Below, piece after piece: positions 9,237 to 18,303 of a stretch of DNA of 64,000 nucleotides. A program made the position numbers and the translations under genes. This stretch comes from Bacteroidia bacterium (GTDB lineage: Bacteria > Bacteroidota > Bacteroidia > JADZBD01). The notes beneath the pieces were generated by a model. The model searched no databases and was not told the DNA's origin. It saw only the letters and a program-made list of their open reading frames with translations. Within the stretch, counting starts at the first letter, position 1, and every line of letters starts with the position of its first letter. Location: NCBI GenBank assembly GCA_020054095.1, contig JAGVMA010000063.1:1-64000 (forward strand), read 5' to 3'.

Positions 9237-11072
9237 CTATTTAATTGCATCGTAAATTATCTCCTGAATTTTTGTGCGAATCCCCATTTTAGAAAGTTTA
9301 TTAATATCAGCATCGGGGTAAACTCTGTTGGAAAGAAAAATGTAAACTAATTTTTTTTCGGGATCAACCCAAGTAATTGTTCCGGTGAAACCGGTGTGTC
9401 CATAACTCATGTATGATACACAGCTGCAAACTGGGCTGTCTTTTTCCGGATTTATTTCTGGTTTGTCGAAGCCCAACGCTCTGCGATTATCTTGGCAAAA
9501 TTGGCACTTTGTAAATTCGTTTACAACCGCTGAATCGAGGTAACGAACACCGCCATATTCGCCATTTTGCAAATACATTTGCATCAGTATTGCCAAATCA
9601 TTTGCATTGCTAAATAATCCGGCATGGCCTGCTACGCCACCCATCATTGCCGCTCCTTGGTCGTGCACATATCCTTTCACTAATTGTTTTCTGAATTTTA
9701 CGTCATATTCAGTAGGCACAATTCTATTCTTATCAAATTTTTTAAGCGGATTGTACGTGAGTGTGGATGCGCCAAGTGGTGCATAAAAACTAACATTCAG
9801 GTAATCATCTAAAAACCTATCGGTTTGCTGTTCTACAATTTGCTTAATAAAATAGTAACCCAAATCGCTGTACTTGTATTTCCCTGCATCTTTAATTTCG
9901 GAATTCACTATCCATTTATATATTGAATCGACATACAATTTATTCATAAACATTTTATCTGTTACCTGATAAGGATACTGTGTACTGTAAGCTGTATCAT
10001 AAACTCCTTTTTTATATTCGCCTTTACTTACGGTTTTCATCCAAAAGGGAATCCATTCTTTTAAACCTGCTTGATGTGTCATCATCTCGCGAAAATTAAT
10101 TTTACTCTTATTCGTTCCTTTTAAATAAGGCAAATAAATACTTAGTGAATCATCGAGTTTCACTTGTTTATCCTGCACCATTTTCATCATAGCTGCTGTT
10201 GAGCCGGCTATTTTTGTAATGGATGCAAGGTCGTACAAATCAGTATTCTTTACTTTTACTTTGTTTTCGTAGGTGTGGTAGCCAAATGATTTTTGGTAAA
10301 TGACTTTACCATCTTTCGCAACTAAAATTTGACAACCGGGATATGCCTTGTCGTAAATTCCTTTCCACGCCACCGAATCAATTTTATTTAACTGCTCTGA
10401 ATTTATTTTCAACTCCTCGGGCAAAGTGTATTTCAAACGAGTGGGCGCAATGGTATTAATGCCCGTGCCAATTTTAAAATAATTAGATGCTGTAACGGGC
10501 AATTTCCCTTGTGATGAAATGCCGCCAAAAATTAGTTGGGCAGATAAGTCTTGATTATCGTCATACGATTCGTAAGACATAATAATTGCATCTGCCAAAT
10601 GCACACTGTCCATTTTTGCCAATATGTAAGGATTGCCGAATACATCTACAATTGTTTTCTTTTTTCTGATTATTTCGTTCAATACTTTTTTTAACTTATC
10701 GGTGAACCCGAAATTTTTAGCAGGAGAATTATTGGTGTTGTTCACCTGAACTATAACCAAATTATATTTTTCTAATTTCTTGTACAGCGAGTCGCACTGT
10801 GGTTGTTTACAATCTTTATCAAGTCCGTAACAATCTACCGATGTATAGTTATTTAAGCGTTGCTTAAAAACATTATCTTCGTCATAACCAAGCGATACAG
10901 CAGCAATCCGAAGCGTATCAAGTTTTTTAAGCGGAATTAAATCGTTGTTGTTTTTTAAAACAGTAATTGCGTACTCTACTAAATTTCTGTTCAATAATTT
11001 TGCCTGCTGGTTATTTAAATCGGCAACTAAATTTTTAGTGCTTATTTTTTTTGTTGATTTAAACCGCACCAA
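9237..11072 (-). CDS. C-terminal part of a GH3/beta-lactamase fusion: GH3 C-terminal domain plus serine hydrolase
   Basis: This frame continues the GH3 protein encoded just upstream (11042-12172) after a one-base frame change at an A8 run (11045-11052). The annotated GTG start at 11072 lies inside the upstream gene and is probably not used. The first 200 residues or so resemble a GH3 C-terminal domain. The rest is a class C beta-lactamase-like serine hydrolase with nucleophile motif SITK at 284-287, YSD at 401-403 and GHTG near the end. Such fusions are common in Bacteroidota envelopes and may act on cell-wall peptides or esters. In the intact form the protein would have about 970 residues. 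Confidence 0.8.
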   Translation of the reverse strand: MVRFKSTKKISTKNLVADLNNQQAKLLNRNLVEYAITVLKNNNDLIPLKKLDTLRIAAVSLGYDEDNVFKQRLNNYTSVDCYGLDKDCKQPQCDSLYKKLEKYNLVIVQVNNTNNSPAKNFGFTDKLKKVLNEIIRKKKTIVDVFGNPYILAKMDSVHLADAIIMSYESYDDNQDLSAQLIFGGISSQGKLPVTASNYFKIGTGINTIAPTRLKYTLPEELKINSEQLNKIDSVAWKGIYDKAYPGCQILVAKDGKVIYQKSFGYHTYENKVKVKNTDLYDLASITKIAGSTAAMMKMVQDKQVKLDDSLSIYLPYLKGTNKSKINFREMMTHQAGLKEWIPFWMKTVSKGEYKKGVYDTAYSTQYPYQVTDKMFMNKLYVDSIYKWIVNSEIKDAGKYKYSDLGYYFIKQIVEQQTDRFLDDYLNVSFYAPLGASTLTYNPLKKFDKNRIVPTEYDVKFRKQLVKGYVHDQGAAMMGGVAGHAGLFSNANDLAILMQMYLQNGEYGGVRYLDSAVVNEFTKCQFCQDNRRALGFDKPEINPEKDSPVCSCVSYMSYGHTGFTGTITWVDPEKKLVYIFLSNRVYPDADINKLSKMGIRTKIQEIIYDAIK

Positions 11073-12172
11073 TATTTAGCCATCAGAATTTTTTTACAGC
11101 GAATATCTATCTCTTGCTGCGCAATCAATCCACTATCAATTGCTTGTTTAATTTTTTGAATTCCTTCCGGAATATCATCCGGAAAAAGTAGCACATCATT
11201 ACCTGCGAGTAGCGCTTTCACGTTTATTTCGCCCGATGTGTAGTACTTGCTCACACCTTTCATATTTAAAGCATCGGTAAAAATTAAACCTTTAAACTGA
11301 AGTTTATCTTTCAGTAAATCTGTAACCACTTTTTTTGACAAAGTACTTGCTGTTTCTTTTGTTGTATCCAATGCAGGTATTGACAAATGTGCTACCATCA
11401 TACTGCCCAACCCTTGGCTAATCATTGTTTTAAACGGAAATAACTCTAAACTATCTAATCGCTCAATTGGTGAATTGATGGTGGGTAATGTTTTGTGTGA
11501 GTCGCTATCAGTATCGCCATGACCGGGAAAATGCTTTGCATTAGCGAGTATAAAATTATCCTGCAATCCTTTCATATACATAATTGCTTTGCGAGTAACA
11601 TTAATTTTATTTTCGCCAAACGAGCGATTGCCTATTACCGGATTGAGTGGATTGCTATTCACATCGGCCACAGGTGCAAAGTTTACATGAATACCCATGC
11701 GCTTACAATGGCGTGCAATTTCTGCTCCCATCTGATAAATCAAACTATCATTTTGTATAGCTCCCAAAGTCATTTGGCGCGGAAAAGCAATAGTGCTATC
11801 AAGTCGCATGGCAAGGCCCCATTCGCCATCTATAGAAACCAACAGTGGTACTTTACTTAACGACTGATAATAATTAGTAAGTTTTGCTTGCCTCAATGGG
11901 CCACCTTGAAAAAAAATAACACCTCCAATTTTATTTTCCTGTATTAGCTTTACCACATCTTTCGGCTTTTGCTTTTTTTCATCGCTGTAAGCTGCAATCA
12001 TAAAAAGTTGGGCAATGCGCTCTTCGGGCGATAGTTTTTTCATCACACTATCTGCCCAATGCGATGCTATGTCATTGATAAATGGTGGCGCAGCATTTTC
12101 TGCTGTAATAACTGCCACAAATGATGTGGTAAATAAAAGAAAAACTAAATAAAATAAAAATCTATTTCTCAT
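11042..12172 (-). CDS. N-terminal part of a GH3/beta-lactamase fusion: GH3 (NagZ-like) glycosidase domain
   Basis: The 376-residue frame has a signal peptide (RFLFYLVFLLFTTSFVAVITA) and a GH3 domain close to NagZ-type beta-N-acetylglucosaminidases. It shows IGGVIFFQGG, the substrate-site SIDGEWGLAMRL, the KHFPGHG...SH loop with the catalytic His (213-226), and the nucleophile Asp300 in FTDALNMKG. It stops at LNQQKK because eight A's are followed by TAA. Reading one extra A (or a -1 slip) gives LNQQKKISTKNLVADL, which continues smoothly into the downstream frame. It could be a true disruption, transcriptional or ribosomal slippage, or a homopolymer miscall. Its likely target is muropeptide sugars in the periplasm. 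Confidence 0.85.
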   Translation of the reverse strand: MRNRFLFYLVFLLFTTSFVAVITAENAAPPFINDIASHWADSVMKKLSPEERIAQLFMIAAYSDEKKQKPKDVVKLIQENKIGGVIFFQGGPLRQAKLTNYYQSLSKVPLLVSIDGEWGLAMRLDSTIAFPRQMTLGAIQNDSLIYQMGAEIARHCKRMGIHVNFAPVADVNSNPLNPVIGNRSFGENKINVTRKAIMYMKGLQDNFILANAKHFPGHGDTDSDSHKTLPTINSPIERLDSLELFPFKTMISQGLGSMMVAHLSIPALDTTKETASTLSKKVVTDLLKDKLQFKGLIFTDALNMKGVSKYYTSGEINVKALLAGNDVLLFPDDIPEGIQKIKQAIDSGLIAQQEIDIRCKKILMAKYWCGLNQQKK

Positions 12173-12258
12173 TATTGCTGCACATAAAAATACTTTTAGC
12201 GTAAATGCAAAAAGCGTGCTGCTAAACTACTTTTCAACATATAGACTGTTAATGTAAA

Positions 12259-12462
12259 TTAGGTTTTAAACCAATTAAGGCATTGCATATACGCATCGCG
12301 CATTCCTTCATACATGGCCTCACGACCAAAGTTACACGCCTGTTGCGACTCGTTAATTGTGTCTTTCGAATGGCTAATTTGGCTTTGGAGCCAATTCACA
12401 AAGCTTTCGATTTGCTCGGGAGTAAAGTTTTTCATGGGGATTTTGTTTTCGGGGTTTAACAT
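12259..12462 (-). CDS. Small hypothetical protein
   Basis: A 67-residue soluble protein without a signal peptide, 5 bases after the mltF-like gene and probably co-transcribed with it. A second Met (MKNFTPEQIESFVNWLQ, start at 12435) may be the true start, giving 58 residues. The pattern is mostly helical. I do not recognise the family. Confidence 0.5.
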   Translation of the reverse strand: MLNPENKIPMKNFTPEQIESFVNWLQSQISHSKDTINESQQACNFGREAMYEGMRDAYMQCLNWFKT

Positions 12463-12467
12463 TTTTA

Positions 12468-13967
12468 TTACTTTTTCACTACTTGTTCGGGCAATGTATT
12501 GGGAATAAAATTTTTGTAATGCTCATAACGGTTAATTATTTCTTTTACATAAGTACAAGGTTCAGCGCCTCTGCAGTAGCCGTGTTTTACAACAGGATCG
12601 TTATAATAAATTGATTTAGATTTTGAGAGCAAGTAAAACGAAACAGCATCCCAGTTGCCGCCCGCTTGCTCAAACTTAATTGCAAGGTTACGTGCATCTA
12701 TCACATGCCCTAGCCCAACATTGTATGACGCCAACACAAATTTTATTCGTTCATCTTTTTCCGGAATGTGTTTTTCCCAATACATATTAATTTTATCGAG
12801 GTATTTTGTACCGGCATTTATACTTTGTTCGGCAGTTGCATTTAACGTATCAATACCAAAGTAAACAGCAGTTTGTGGGATAATCTGCATCAACCCGCTT
12901 GCACCAGCCCACGATAGGGCATCATTATTAAACCTCGATTCTTGGCAAATAAGCGATGCGAGCATTCGCCAATCCCAATTAATTTTTGTTGCATACTTTT
13001 TTATCAGTTCATCGTACTCCGAAATATTATTGCCCGATTGCGAAAAATAGTCACTGTCTATTCGTTCTTTTACTCCTCTATTATTTTGAAAATATTTAGC
13101 ATAAGTGTGAGAAAAATTACCTTTTCGTTTTGCTTTTACAATCCAATTATTGATAATAGACAAAAGCATTTCTGAATTTTTTCTTACCGCCCATGCAATT
13201 TGCTGCGGCAAACTTAGTTCGGTTTTAGTATCAATATTCGGGAAATAGGTTTGGTTTACCATTGCCACATTTTCATCAGCAACAGTAAAATCAATTACTC
13301 CACCTGCAACCATACTAATAAGTTCTTCTGTTTCTTTTGTTCCGGGAGCGGCAATAATATTTATATCTCCTCCTATTTCTTCCGATATATTTTGTAATCG
13401 CTCGTAAAACGATGACTCCCTTCTCACATAAATTTCTTTGCCCACCAAATCATATACATTACGAATTAATTTTTTATTCAGTGTTTGTTGAGTCAATTTT
13501 TTCCAGTTATCAGGTTTGCGTTGCACAAGCACTTGGCAGGTATATAAAATAGGTTTGGTAAAATTTACTTTTGTAAGTCGCTCTTTTGTTATTGTTAAGT
13601 TAGCTGCAACAATATCTACATCTCCATTATTCAATTGCCAAAAAACATCATCTAAATTTTTTGCCAATTTTAGCTCTAATTCTATTCCTGTCGATTTACA
13701 AAAATCGCTTAGCAGTTCGTATTCAAAACCCATCGGCTCACCTTTGTATATAAAGTATCCGGTTGAACTGTAATCGGTAAGCACAATTAATTTTCCGCGC
13801 TTTAAAATACTGTCAAAATCTACAGTAGCATTTTCAGCATTAGGTTTTTTATGTGATTGAAAAATTGAATTAGAAGCAGACTTGTACTTATACATAAAAA
13901 CCAACCCGGTAAAGAGAGCAAGTAACAACAAACTGAAGCTTTTTAGTTTTATGGATGGGGTAACCAT
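12468..13967 (-). CDS. mltF: MltF-type membrane-bound lytic transglycosylase
   Basis: MltF-type enzymes cut glycan strands of peptidoglycan, giving 1,6-anhydro-MurNAc ends. The 499-residue protein has an N-terminal membrane anchor or signal (SFSLLLLALFTGLVFMY). A periplasmic solute-binding-like domain follows (about 55-290: GKLIVLTDYSS, GEPMGFEYELL, VDIVAANLTITKERL), which in MltF regulates activity. The SLT domain comes last, with catalytic Glu343 in ICQESRFNNDALSWAGASGLMQI. The gene has an almost perfect Shine-Dalgarno, unusual in this window. It is divergent from the Nudix gene. Confidence 0.9.
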   Translation of the reverse strand: MVTPSIKLKSFSLLLLALFTGLVFMYKYKSASNSIFQSHKKPNAENATVDFDSILKRGKLIVLTDYSSTGYFIYKGEPMGFEYELLSDFCKSTGIELELKLAKNLDDVFWQLNNGDVDIVAANLTITKERLTKVNFTKPILYTCQVLVQRKPDNWKKLTQQTLNKKLIRNVYDLVGKEIYVRRESSFYERLQNISEEIGGDINIIAAPGTKETEELISMVAGGVIDFTVADENVAMVNQTYFPNIDTKTELSLPQQIAWAVRKNSEMLLSIINNWIVKAKRKGNFSHTYAKYFQNNRGVKERIDSDYFSQSGNNISEYDELIKKYATKINWDWRMLASLICQESRFNNDALSWAGASGLMQIIPQTAVYFGIDTLNATAEQSINAGTKYLDKINMYWEKHIPEKDERIKFVLASYNVGLGHVIDARNLAIKFEQAGGNWDAVSFYLLSKSKSIYYNDPVVKHGYCRGAEPCTYVKEIINRYEHYKNFIPNTLPEQVVKK

Positions 13968-13972
13968 AGGTG

Positions 13973-13980
13973 CCTCCTTT
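13973..13980 (-). promoter_or_regulatory. Strong Shine-Dalgarno before the mltF-like gene
   Basis: On the minus strand the sequence AAAGGAGG lies 5 bases before the ATG. Most genes in this window have no such element, as is usual for Bacteroidota. It supports the chosen start at 13967. Confidence 0.65.
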
Positions 13981-14061
13981 TATTAGGTTTTTCACACTCC
14001 GTTTAACGCAAGCCAATGTGAATAGTGATAAATATTAGCTATACGGCACGCAATCGTTGAT

Positions 14062-14070
14062 TAAATTTGC
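14062..14070 (+). promoter_or_regulatory. Candidate -7 element (TAAATTTGC) directly before the Nudix gene
   Basis: Exact TAnnTTTG plus C, ending 3 bases before the ATG at 14074. If it is used, transcription would begin at or next to the start codon. No TTTG -33 box was seen. Confidence 0.4.
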
Positions 14071-14073
14071 CAA

Positions 14074-14721
14074 ATGTTCGACCAATTTATAGCACATGTA
14101 AAACACAGAATACAAGAGCCACTGCCGGGAGCTGAGGCGCAATACAAAATGGCGCCTATTGGTAGAAAAACTGCGCAAGAATATTTAGCTAAACAAAACA
14201 TAAAACCAAAAATTGGCTGCGTTATGATTTTGCTTTATCCCAGCGATGATAAAATAATGATTCCGCTTACGCTTAGAAGCACTTATGACGGCACCCACAG
14301 TGGGCAAGTTAGTTTCCCCGGTGGCAAACACGATGAGGCGGATACTGATTTAAGCCACACAGCTTTGCGCGAAACAGAAGAAGAATTAGGAATACAAAAA
14401 AGCAGTATCGTTTTAATTGGCAAACTTACCGACTTGTATATTCCGCCAAGCAATTTTTTAGTACATCCATTCTTAGGTTACTGTAACACAAAACCATCGT
14501 TCAAAAAAAACGAAAGAGAAGTGGCAGAAATATTAGAAGTAGAAACAAACCGTTTGGCCGATAAATCCATTATAAAACAAAAAAAAATATACAATAAAAC
14601 TTTTGGCTGGACAGTTAACACGCCTTATTATGAAATAGCTAACCAAACTGTGTGGGGCGCAACGGCAATGATAATAAGCGAGCTAAACGAGTTGATTTTA
14701 AATGAGCCCTCGGGCTTTTAA
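14074..14721 (+). CDS. Nudix hydrolase, CoA pyrophosphatase type
   Basis: It probably hydrolyses CoA or related nucleotide pyrophosphates. The 215-residue protein carries SGQVSFPGGKHDEADTDLS and the Nudix box with REtEEELGI (about 84-106). The pattern G-x5-E-x7-REUXEEXGU is met. The HSGQVSFPGG stretch is typical of the NudL/CoAse branch. Its 3' end overlaps the 3' end of the convergent DUF58 gene by 24 bases. Confidence 0.88.
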   Translation: MFDQFIAHVKHRIQEPLPGAEAQYKMAPIGRKTAQEYLAKQNIKPKIGCVMILLYPSDDKIMIPLTLRSTYDGTHSGQVSFPGGKHDEADTDLSHTALRETEEELGIQKSSIVLIGKLTDLYIPPSNFLVHPFLGYCNTKPSFKKNEREVAEILEVETNRLADKSIIKQKKIYNKTFGWTVNTPYYEIANQTVWGATAMIISELNELILNEPSGF

Positions 14722-16032
14722 CTCCAAGTACTTATTTATTGTGTTGATTGATAAATCTTCGGGGCGAGATAAAATGATTTGAATACCAAACTGGCGTAGC
14801 CCTTGTATTATCTGATATTTTTCGTGAACAAATTTTTGCGCCACGGTTTGATGATAAATGTCTTCCACGTTTTTGCAATCATTGGTAGTATAATCACTTA
14901 TCTCGGTGTTTTCAAAAAATATTACCACTAATAAGTGCTGCATGTTTATTTTACGAAGTATTGGCAACACGCGCTCGAGTGAATAAAAACTTTCAAAATT
15001 TGTGTAAAGAAAAAGCAAACTTCTTCCTTTTACAAAATTTCTGATAGAGTGGTAAAGCATCTCGTAATTTGCTTCAAAATTTCTGTCTTGTACGTGATAA
15101 AGACCGTCTAAAATTTTTCGCAAATGACTCATGCTGCTGTCTGCTTTAAGCATGCTGCCCTGTTTATCTGAGAAAGTAATTAAACCTGTTCTATCTTGTT
15201 TTTGAAGTGCTGTGTTAGATATAATTAATGAAGTATTAATTGCATGGTCGAGTAAACTGAGCCCATTAAATGGCATACGCATATTGCGGCTGTTATCAAT
15301 CACATTGTAAACTTGCTGCGAACGCTCTTCTTCATATTGGTTAACCATTATTTCGGCTTGCCTGCCTGTGGCTTTCCAATTTATTGTGCGCATATCATCG
15401 CCTCTCACATAGTTTTTTATTTGCTCAAATTCGTAGCTATGCCCTATTCTTCTTAATTTTTTCACGCCATGAAAATGGGCAATCCGAGCCATCGTTTTCA
15501 ATTCAAATTCCTTCATTTGAATAATGGATGGGTAAACAGGAACCATTGTTTCTGCTGCAACAGGAAACCTTCGTTCGATAAAACCAAGTGCTGTTTTAGC
15601 ATAAATATTTATTTTTCCAAACTGATATTCTCCACGCAAAGTGGGATGCAAAACGTAGTTTATAATTTGCTCTTCACCGGGGAGTAAGGTGATATTAAAA
15701 TTAAAATCGCGTTTTTGTAATTGGCTTGGCATCTCATCCACCACATTCAAATCTAACTTTAAGCCGAATTTATTTTGTACATAAATTTTCACATGATTAT
15801 CGCTGCCAAGCGAAAGTACTTTAGTAGTTACACGGTTAGCCGTAACATTTACCGATGGATTAAACAGCATAAAAACTTCGGCAAGCACCAATGCCATTGC
15901 AACCACAATTAATGCCTGTGCAATTGGGAATAAAAGACCTAACGTGAAACTAATTACAAACAGCAATGCAATGATGCCGAAAAGAAAAAAGAAACGATTG
16001 GTAATATATATGTTGCCGAAAAACTTGCGCAT
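14698..16032 (-). CDS. DUF58 domain protein (MoxR-associated)
   Basis: The 444-residue protein has two N-terminal membrane segments (about 13-30 and 34-52). A beta-rich region and the DUF58 core follow: HSYEFEQIKNYVRGDDMRTINWKATGR, then MVNQYEEERSQQVYNVIDNSRNM, which is a von Willebrand A-like fold with its DNSRN site. DUF58 proteins are found beside MoxR ATPases and are thought to be their clients or adaptors; no biochemical role is established for this branch. It follows the MoxR gene after 3 bases. It is the last gene of the operon and overlaps the convergent Nudix gene. Confidence 0.88.
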   Translation of the reverse strand: MRKFFGNIYITNRFFFLFGIIALLFVISFTLGLLFPIAQALIVVAMALVLAEVFMLFNPSVNVTANRVTTKVLSLGSDNHVKIYVQNKFGLKLDLNVVDEMPSQLQKRDFNFNITLLPGEEQIINYVLHPTLRGEYQFGKINIYAKTALGFIERRFPVAAETMVPVYPSIIQMKEFELKTMARIAHFHGVKKLRRIGHSYEFEQIKNYVRGDDMRTINWKATGRQAEIMVNQYEEERSQQVYNVIDNSRNMRMPFNGLSLLDHAINTSLIISNTALQKQDRTGLITFSDKQGSMLKADSSMSHLRKILDGLYHVQDRNFEANYEMLYHSIRNFVKGRSLLFLYTNFESFYSLERVLPILRKINMQHLLVVIFFENTEISDYTTNDCKNVEDIYHQTVAQKFVHEKYQIIQGLRQFGIQIILSRPEDLSINTINKYLELKARGLI

Positions 16033-16035
16033 ACC

Positions 16036-17019
16036 TTATCTGGGCACTTCTATTTTTTCAATTATCTCTTTAATAATATCTTCCGGATGCAGCCCTTCCA
16101 TTTCGCGCTCGGGGGTTAAAATTATGCGATGATTTAAAACCGGATAAGCCATTTGCTTAATATCATCTGGGGTAACAAAATCGCGGCCACTCATTACGGC
16201 AAGTGCTTTAGAAGTACGCATAATAGCAAGCGATGCGCGTGGCGATGCTCCCAAAAATAAATCGCCATTATTGCGTGTGTTATTTATTATTTCGGCAATG
16301 TATTTTAGCAACTCATCTTTAATGTGAATTTTTTCAATTATATCTCTGCATTCTTTAATATCATTTGCGCCTAAAACCGGATTAACATCTTGCGCAGTAG
16401 CAATTGAAAAATCGTTTTTAAATTTATTTAAAATCTCTGTTTCTTGCTCCAAAGTAGGATAGTGCAATTTTATTCTGAACACAAACCTATCTAATTGCGC
16501 TTCGGGTAGTTTATAGGTTCCTTCCTGCTCTATTGGATTTTGAGTTGCCATAATAAAAAATGGTGCATCCATTTTATAAGTAACGCCATCAATTGTTACC
16601 TGGCGCTCTTCCATTACCTCGAACAAAGCTGCTTGTGTTTTGGCAGGCGAGCGATTAATTTCATCTATCAAAACTAAATTTGAAAAAATAGGACCTTTGT
16701 TAAAAGTAAAGTCCGATGTTTTCATGTTAAATACAGATGTGCCCGTAACATCTGTTGGCATTAAATCGGGAGTAAATTGAATGCGCGAAAAACCTACCGA
16801 TAATGTTTTAGCAAGTAATTTTGCGGTTAGTGTTTTAGCAATGCCAGGCACTCCTTCGAGCAGTACATGACCATTGGTAAATAGCGCTACAAGCATTTGA
16901 TCTATCATTTGATCCTGGCCTACTATTACCTTTCGGATTTCGGTTTTCACTTGCATTACAGCAGCATTAATCCGATTAATGCTTTCCTGATTTTTGGATG
17001 TTAGGTTTGTTTCTTCCAT
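16036..17019 (-). CDS. MoxR family AAA+ ATPase
   Basis: A chaperone-like ATPase that probably remodels a membrane or vWA-domain partner, here most likely DUF58. The 327-residue protein shows the MoxR form of Walker A (LLEGVPGIAKT), Walker B VLIDEINRSPAKTQAALFEVMEE, the sensor region FIMATQNPIEQEGTYKLPEAQLDRF and the C-terminal lid with GASPRASLAIMRTSKALA. All nucleotide-binding residues are present. It is tightly packed between DUF4350 (8 bases) and DUF58 (3 bases). Confidence 0.93.
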   Translation of the reverse strand: MEETNLTSKNQESINRINAAVMQVKTEIRKVIVGQDQMIDQMLVALFTNGHVLLEGVPGIAKTLTAKLLAKTLSVGFSRIQFTPDLMPTDVTGTSVFNMKTSDFTFNKGPIFSNLVLIDEINRSPAKTQAALFEVMEERQVTIDGVTYKMDAPFFIMATQNPIEQEGTYKLPEAQLDRFVFRIKLHYPTLEQETEILNKFKNDFSIATAQDVNPVLGANDIKECRDIIEKIHIKDELLKYIAEIINNTRNNGDLFLGASPRASLAIMRTSKALAVMSGRDFVTPDDIKQMAYPVLNHRIILTPEREMEGLHPEDIIKEIIEKIEVPR

Positions 17020-17027
17020 TTTATTTT

Positions 17028-18302
17028 TTATTTACAATTTTTATAAAAATTATCTATTGATTGATGAAACTTAATGAGTTCAGTGTCTTCCATCATCATG
17101 CTTGTTTTAATGATGAGATTGTATTGACCGAATATGCCATCTACCACATGGTAAGGCAACTGCGATTTTAACGAAATTTTTTGCATCAATTGATTATCAA
17201 CCTGCGATGTGGGCAGGTGATATTTATTGCGAATAAAAGTTAAGAACTGTCGCATTTTCAAGCGGCATAAATTTTTGTGATCGTTCTGCAAAAAGTATAA
17301 TCGCCCCATGGTTTGCACAAATTCTAATGATGTGTTATTGTTAGGAACAATCATTGGTATAGGTTTCTGCTTTCGTTTAGCACGAAACAAAACATATACA
17401 AGAACCATGGCAAGCAAAATATACCAAGCCCAACGCATGCTTTTAAACGACAGTAAATATTGCAGCGGCCCTTCGTTTAATCCGTGCATGCCTTCTTGCT
17501 TTTGTTTCATGTAATGTGGCATGCGGTTGTATTCGTCCCAATACGTTTTGCCGGCAGGCAGATGAGAAAAAACTCCTGAGGCATAATCCACACCACTTTC
17601 TTCAATCATGTAATAGTTTGTGAACATGAGCGGAGTTGAATGAAAGTAGAAATGGCCTTTGCCGTAATCAACTCGCATAAAATTTACAAAGGCAGAATCA
17701 TTTTCTGTTTTAAAATAACCCAACTTTGTAAATGTTTGCGAATAATCGCACAGGTAATCATCATTCATATAGCTCCACCAATAATGAGTAGGGCCGTACC
17801 TGCGCTTGTGGCTGTACTTGTATGGCGATTTGGTTTTTAACGAATCATGGAAAAAATTAGCGAACACAACCGAGTCGGCTCTGTAACTAAATCCTTGGTA
17901 GTTATAACCACACTGATAATCATAGAGCATGTACAAAAACTCGTCAGGAATTTGTTTGCAACATATAAGCGCATTATTACCTTGATAAATAAAGGTGAGC
18001 AAATCTTCTTTTGAAGCTGAATCTAAAAAAAGCGCTTCACCAATAAAAACATAATTTGCATTTGTTAAACTATCTTTTTCATTTTTCAAATAACTGCTTA
18101 TTCCTTTTGTCATTTCAACAAATGTATCTTTCTCGAAATAAGTTTTAGCCATTTTATGTATTACATATCCACCATAAGGCTCCTTGTAGTCGTTATTATA
18201 ATTTTCGTACCACTGGTATTTTTCATCAGTGCGTGTAAAATAAAACAGTAAGCTCAGGCAAGCCACAATTACAATAATTATTATCCAAACCTGTTTACTC
18301 AT
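17028..18302 (-). CDS. DUF4350 domain membrane protein
   Basis: The 424-residue protein has an N-terminal membrane segment (about 4-22). An extracytoplasmic domain follows, with PYGGYVIHKMAKTYF and NYVFIGEALFLDSASKEDLLTFIYQGNNALI, which resembles the GATase-like DUF4350 fold. A second membrane segment lies near 292-310. The C-terminal cytoplasmic region is helical. It belongs to the MoxR/DUF58 module, 1 base after DUF4129. Function unknown; the layout would let it sense something outside the inner membrane and pass it to MoxR. Confidence 0.8.
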   Translation of the reverse strand: MSKQVWIIIIVIVACLSLLFYFTRTDEKYQWYENYNNDYKEPYGGYVIHKMAKTYFEKDTFVEMTKGISSYLKNEKDSLTNANYVFIGEALFLDSASKEDLLTFIYQGNNALICCKQIPDEFLYMLYDYQCGYNYQGFSYRADSVVFANFFHDSLKTKSPYKYSHKRRYGPTHYWWSYMNDDYLCDYSQTFTKLGYFKTENDSAFVNFMRVDYGKGHFYFHSTPLMFTNYYMIEESGVDYASGVFSHLPAGKTYWDEYNRMPHYMKQKQEGMHGLNEGPLQYLLSFKSMRWAWYILLAMVLVYVLFRAKRKQKPIPMIVPNNNTSLEFVQTMGRLYFLQNDHKNLCRLKMRQFLTFIRNKYHLPTSQVDNQLMQKISLKSQLPYHVVDGIFGQYNLIIKTSMMMEDTELIKFHQSIDNFYKNCK

Positions 18303-18303
18303 T

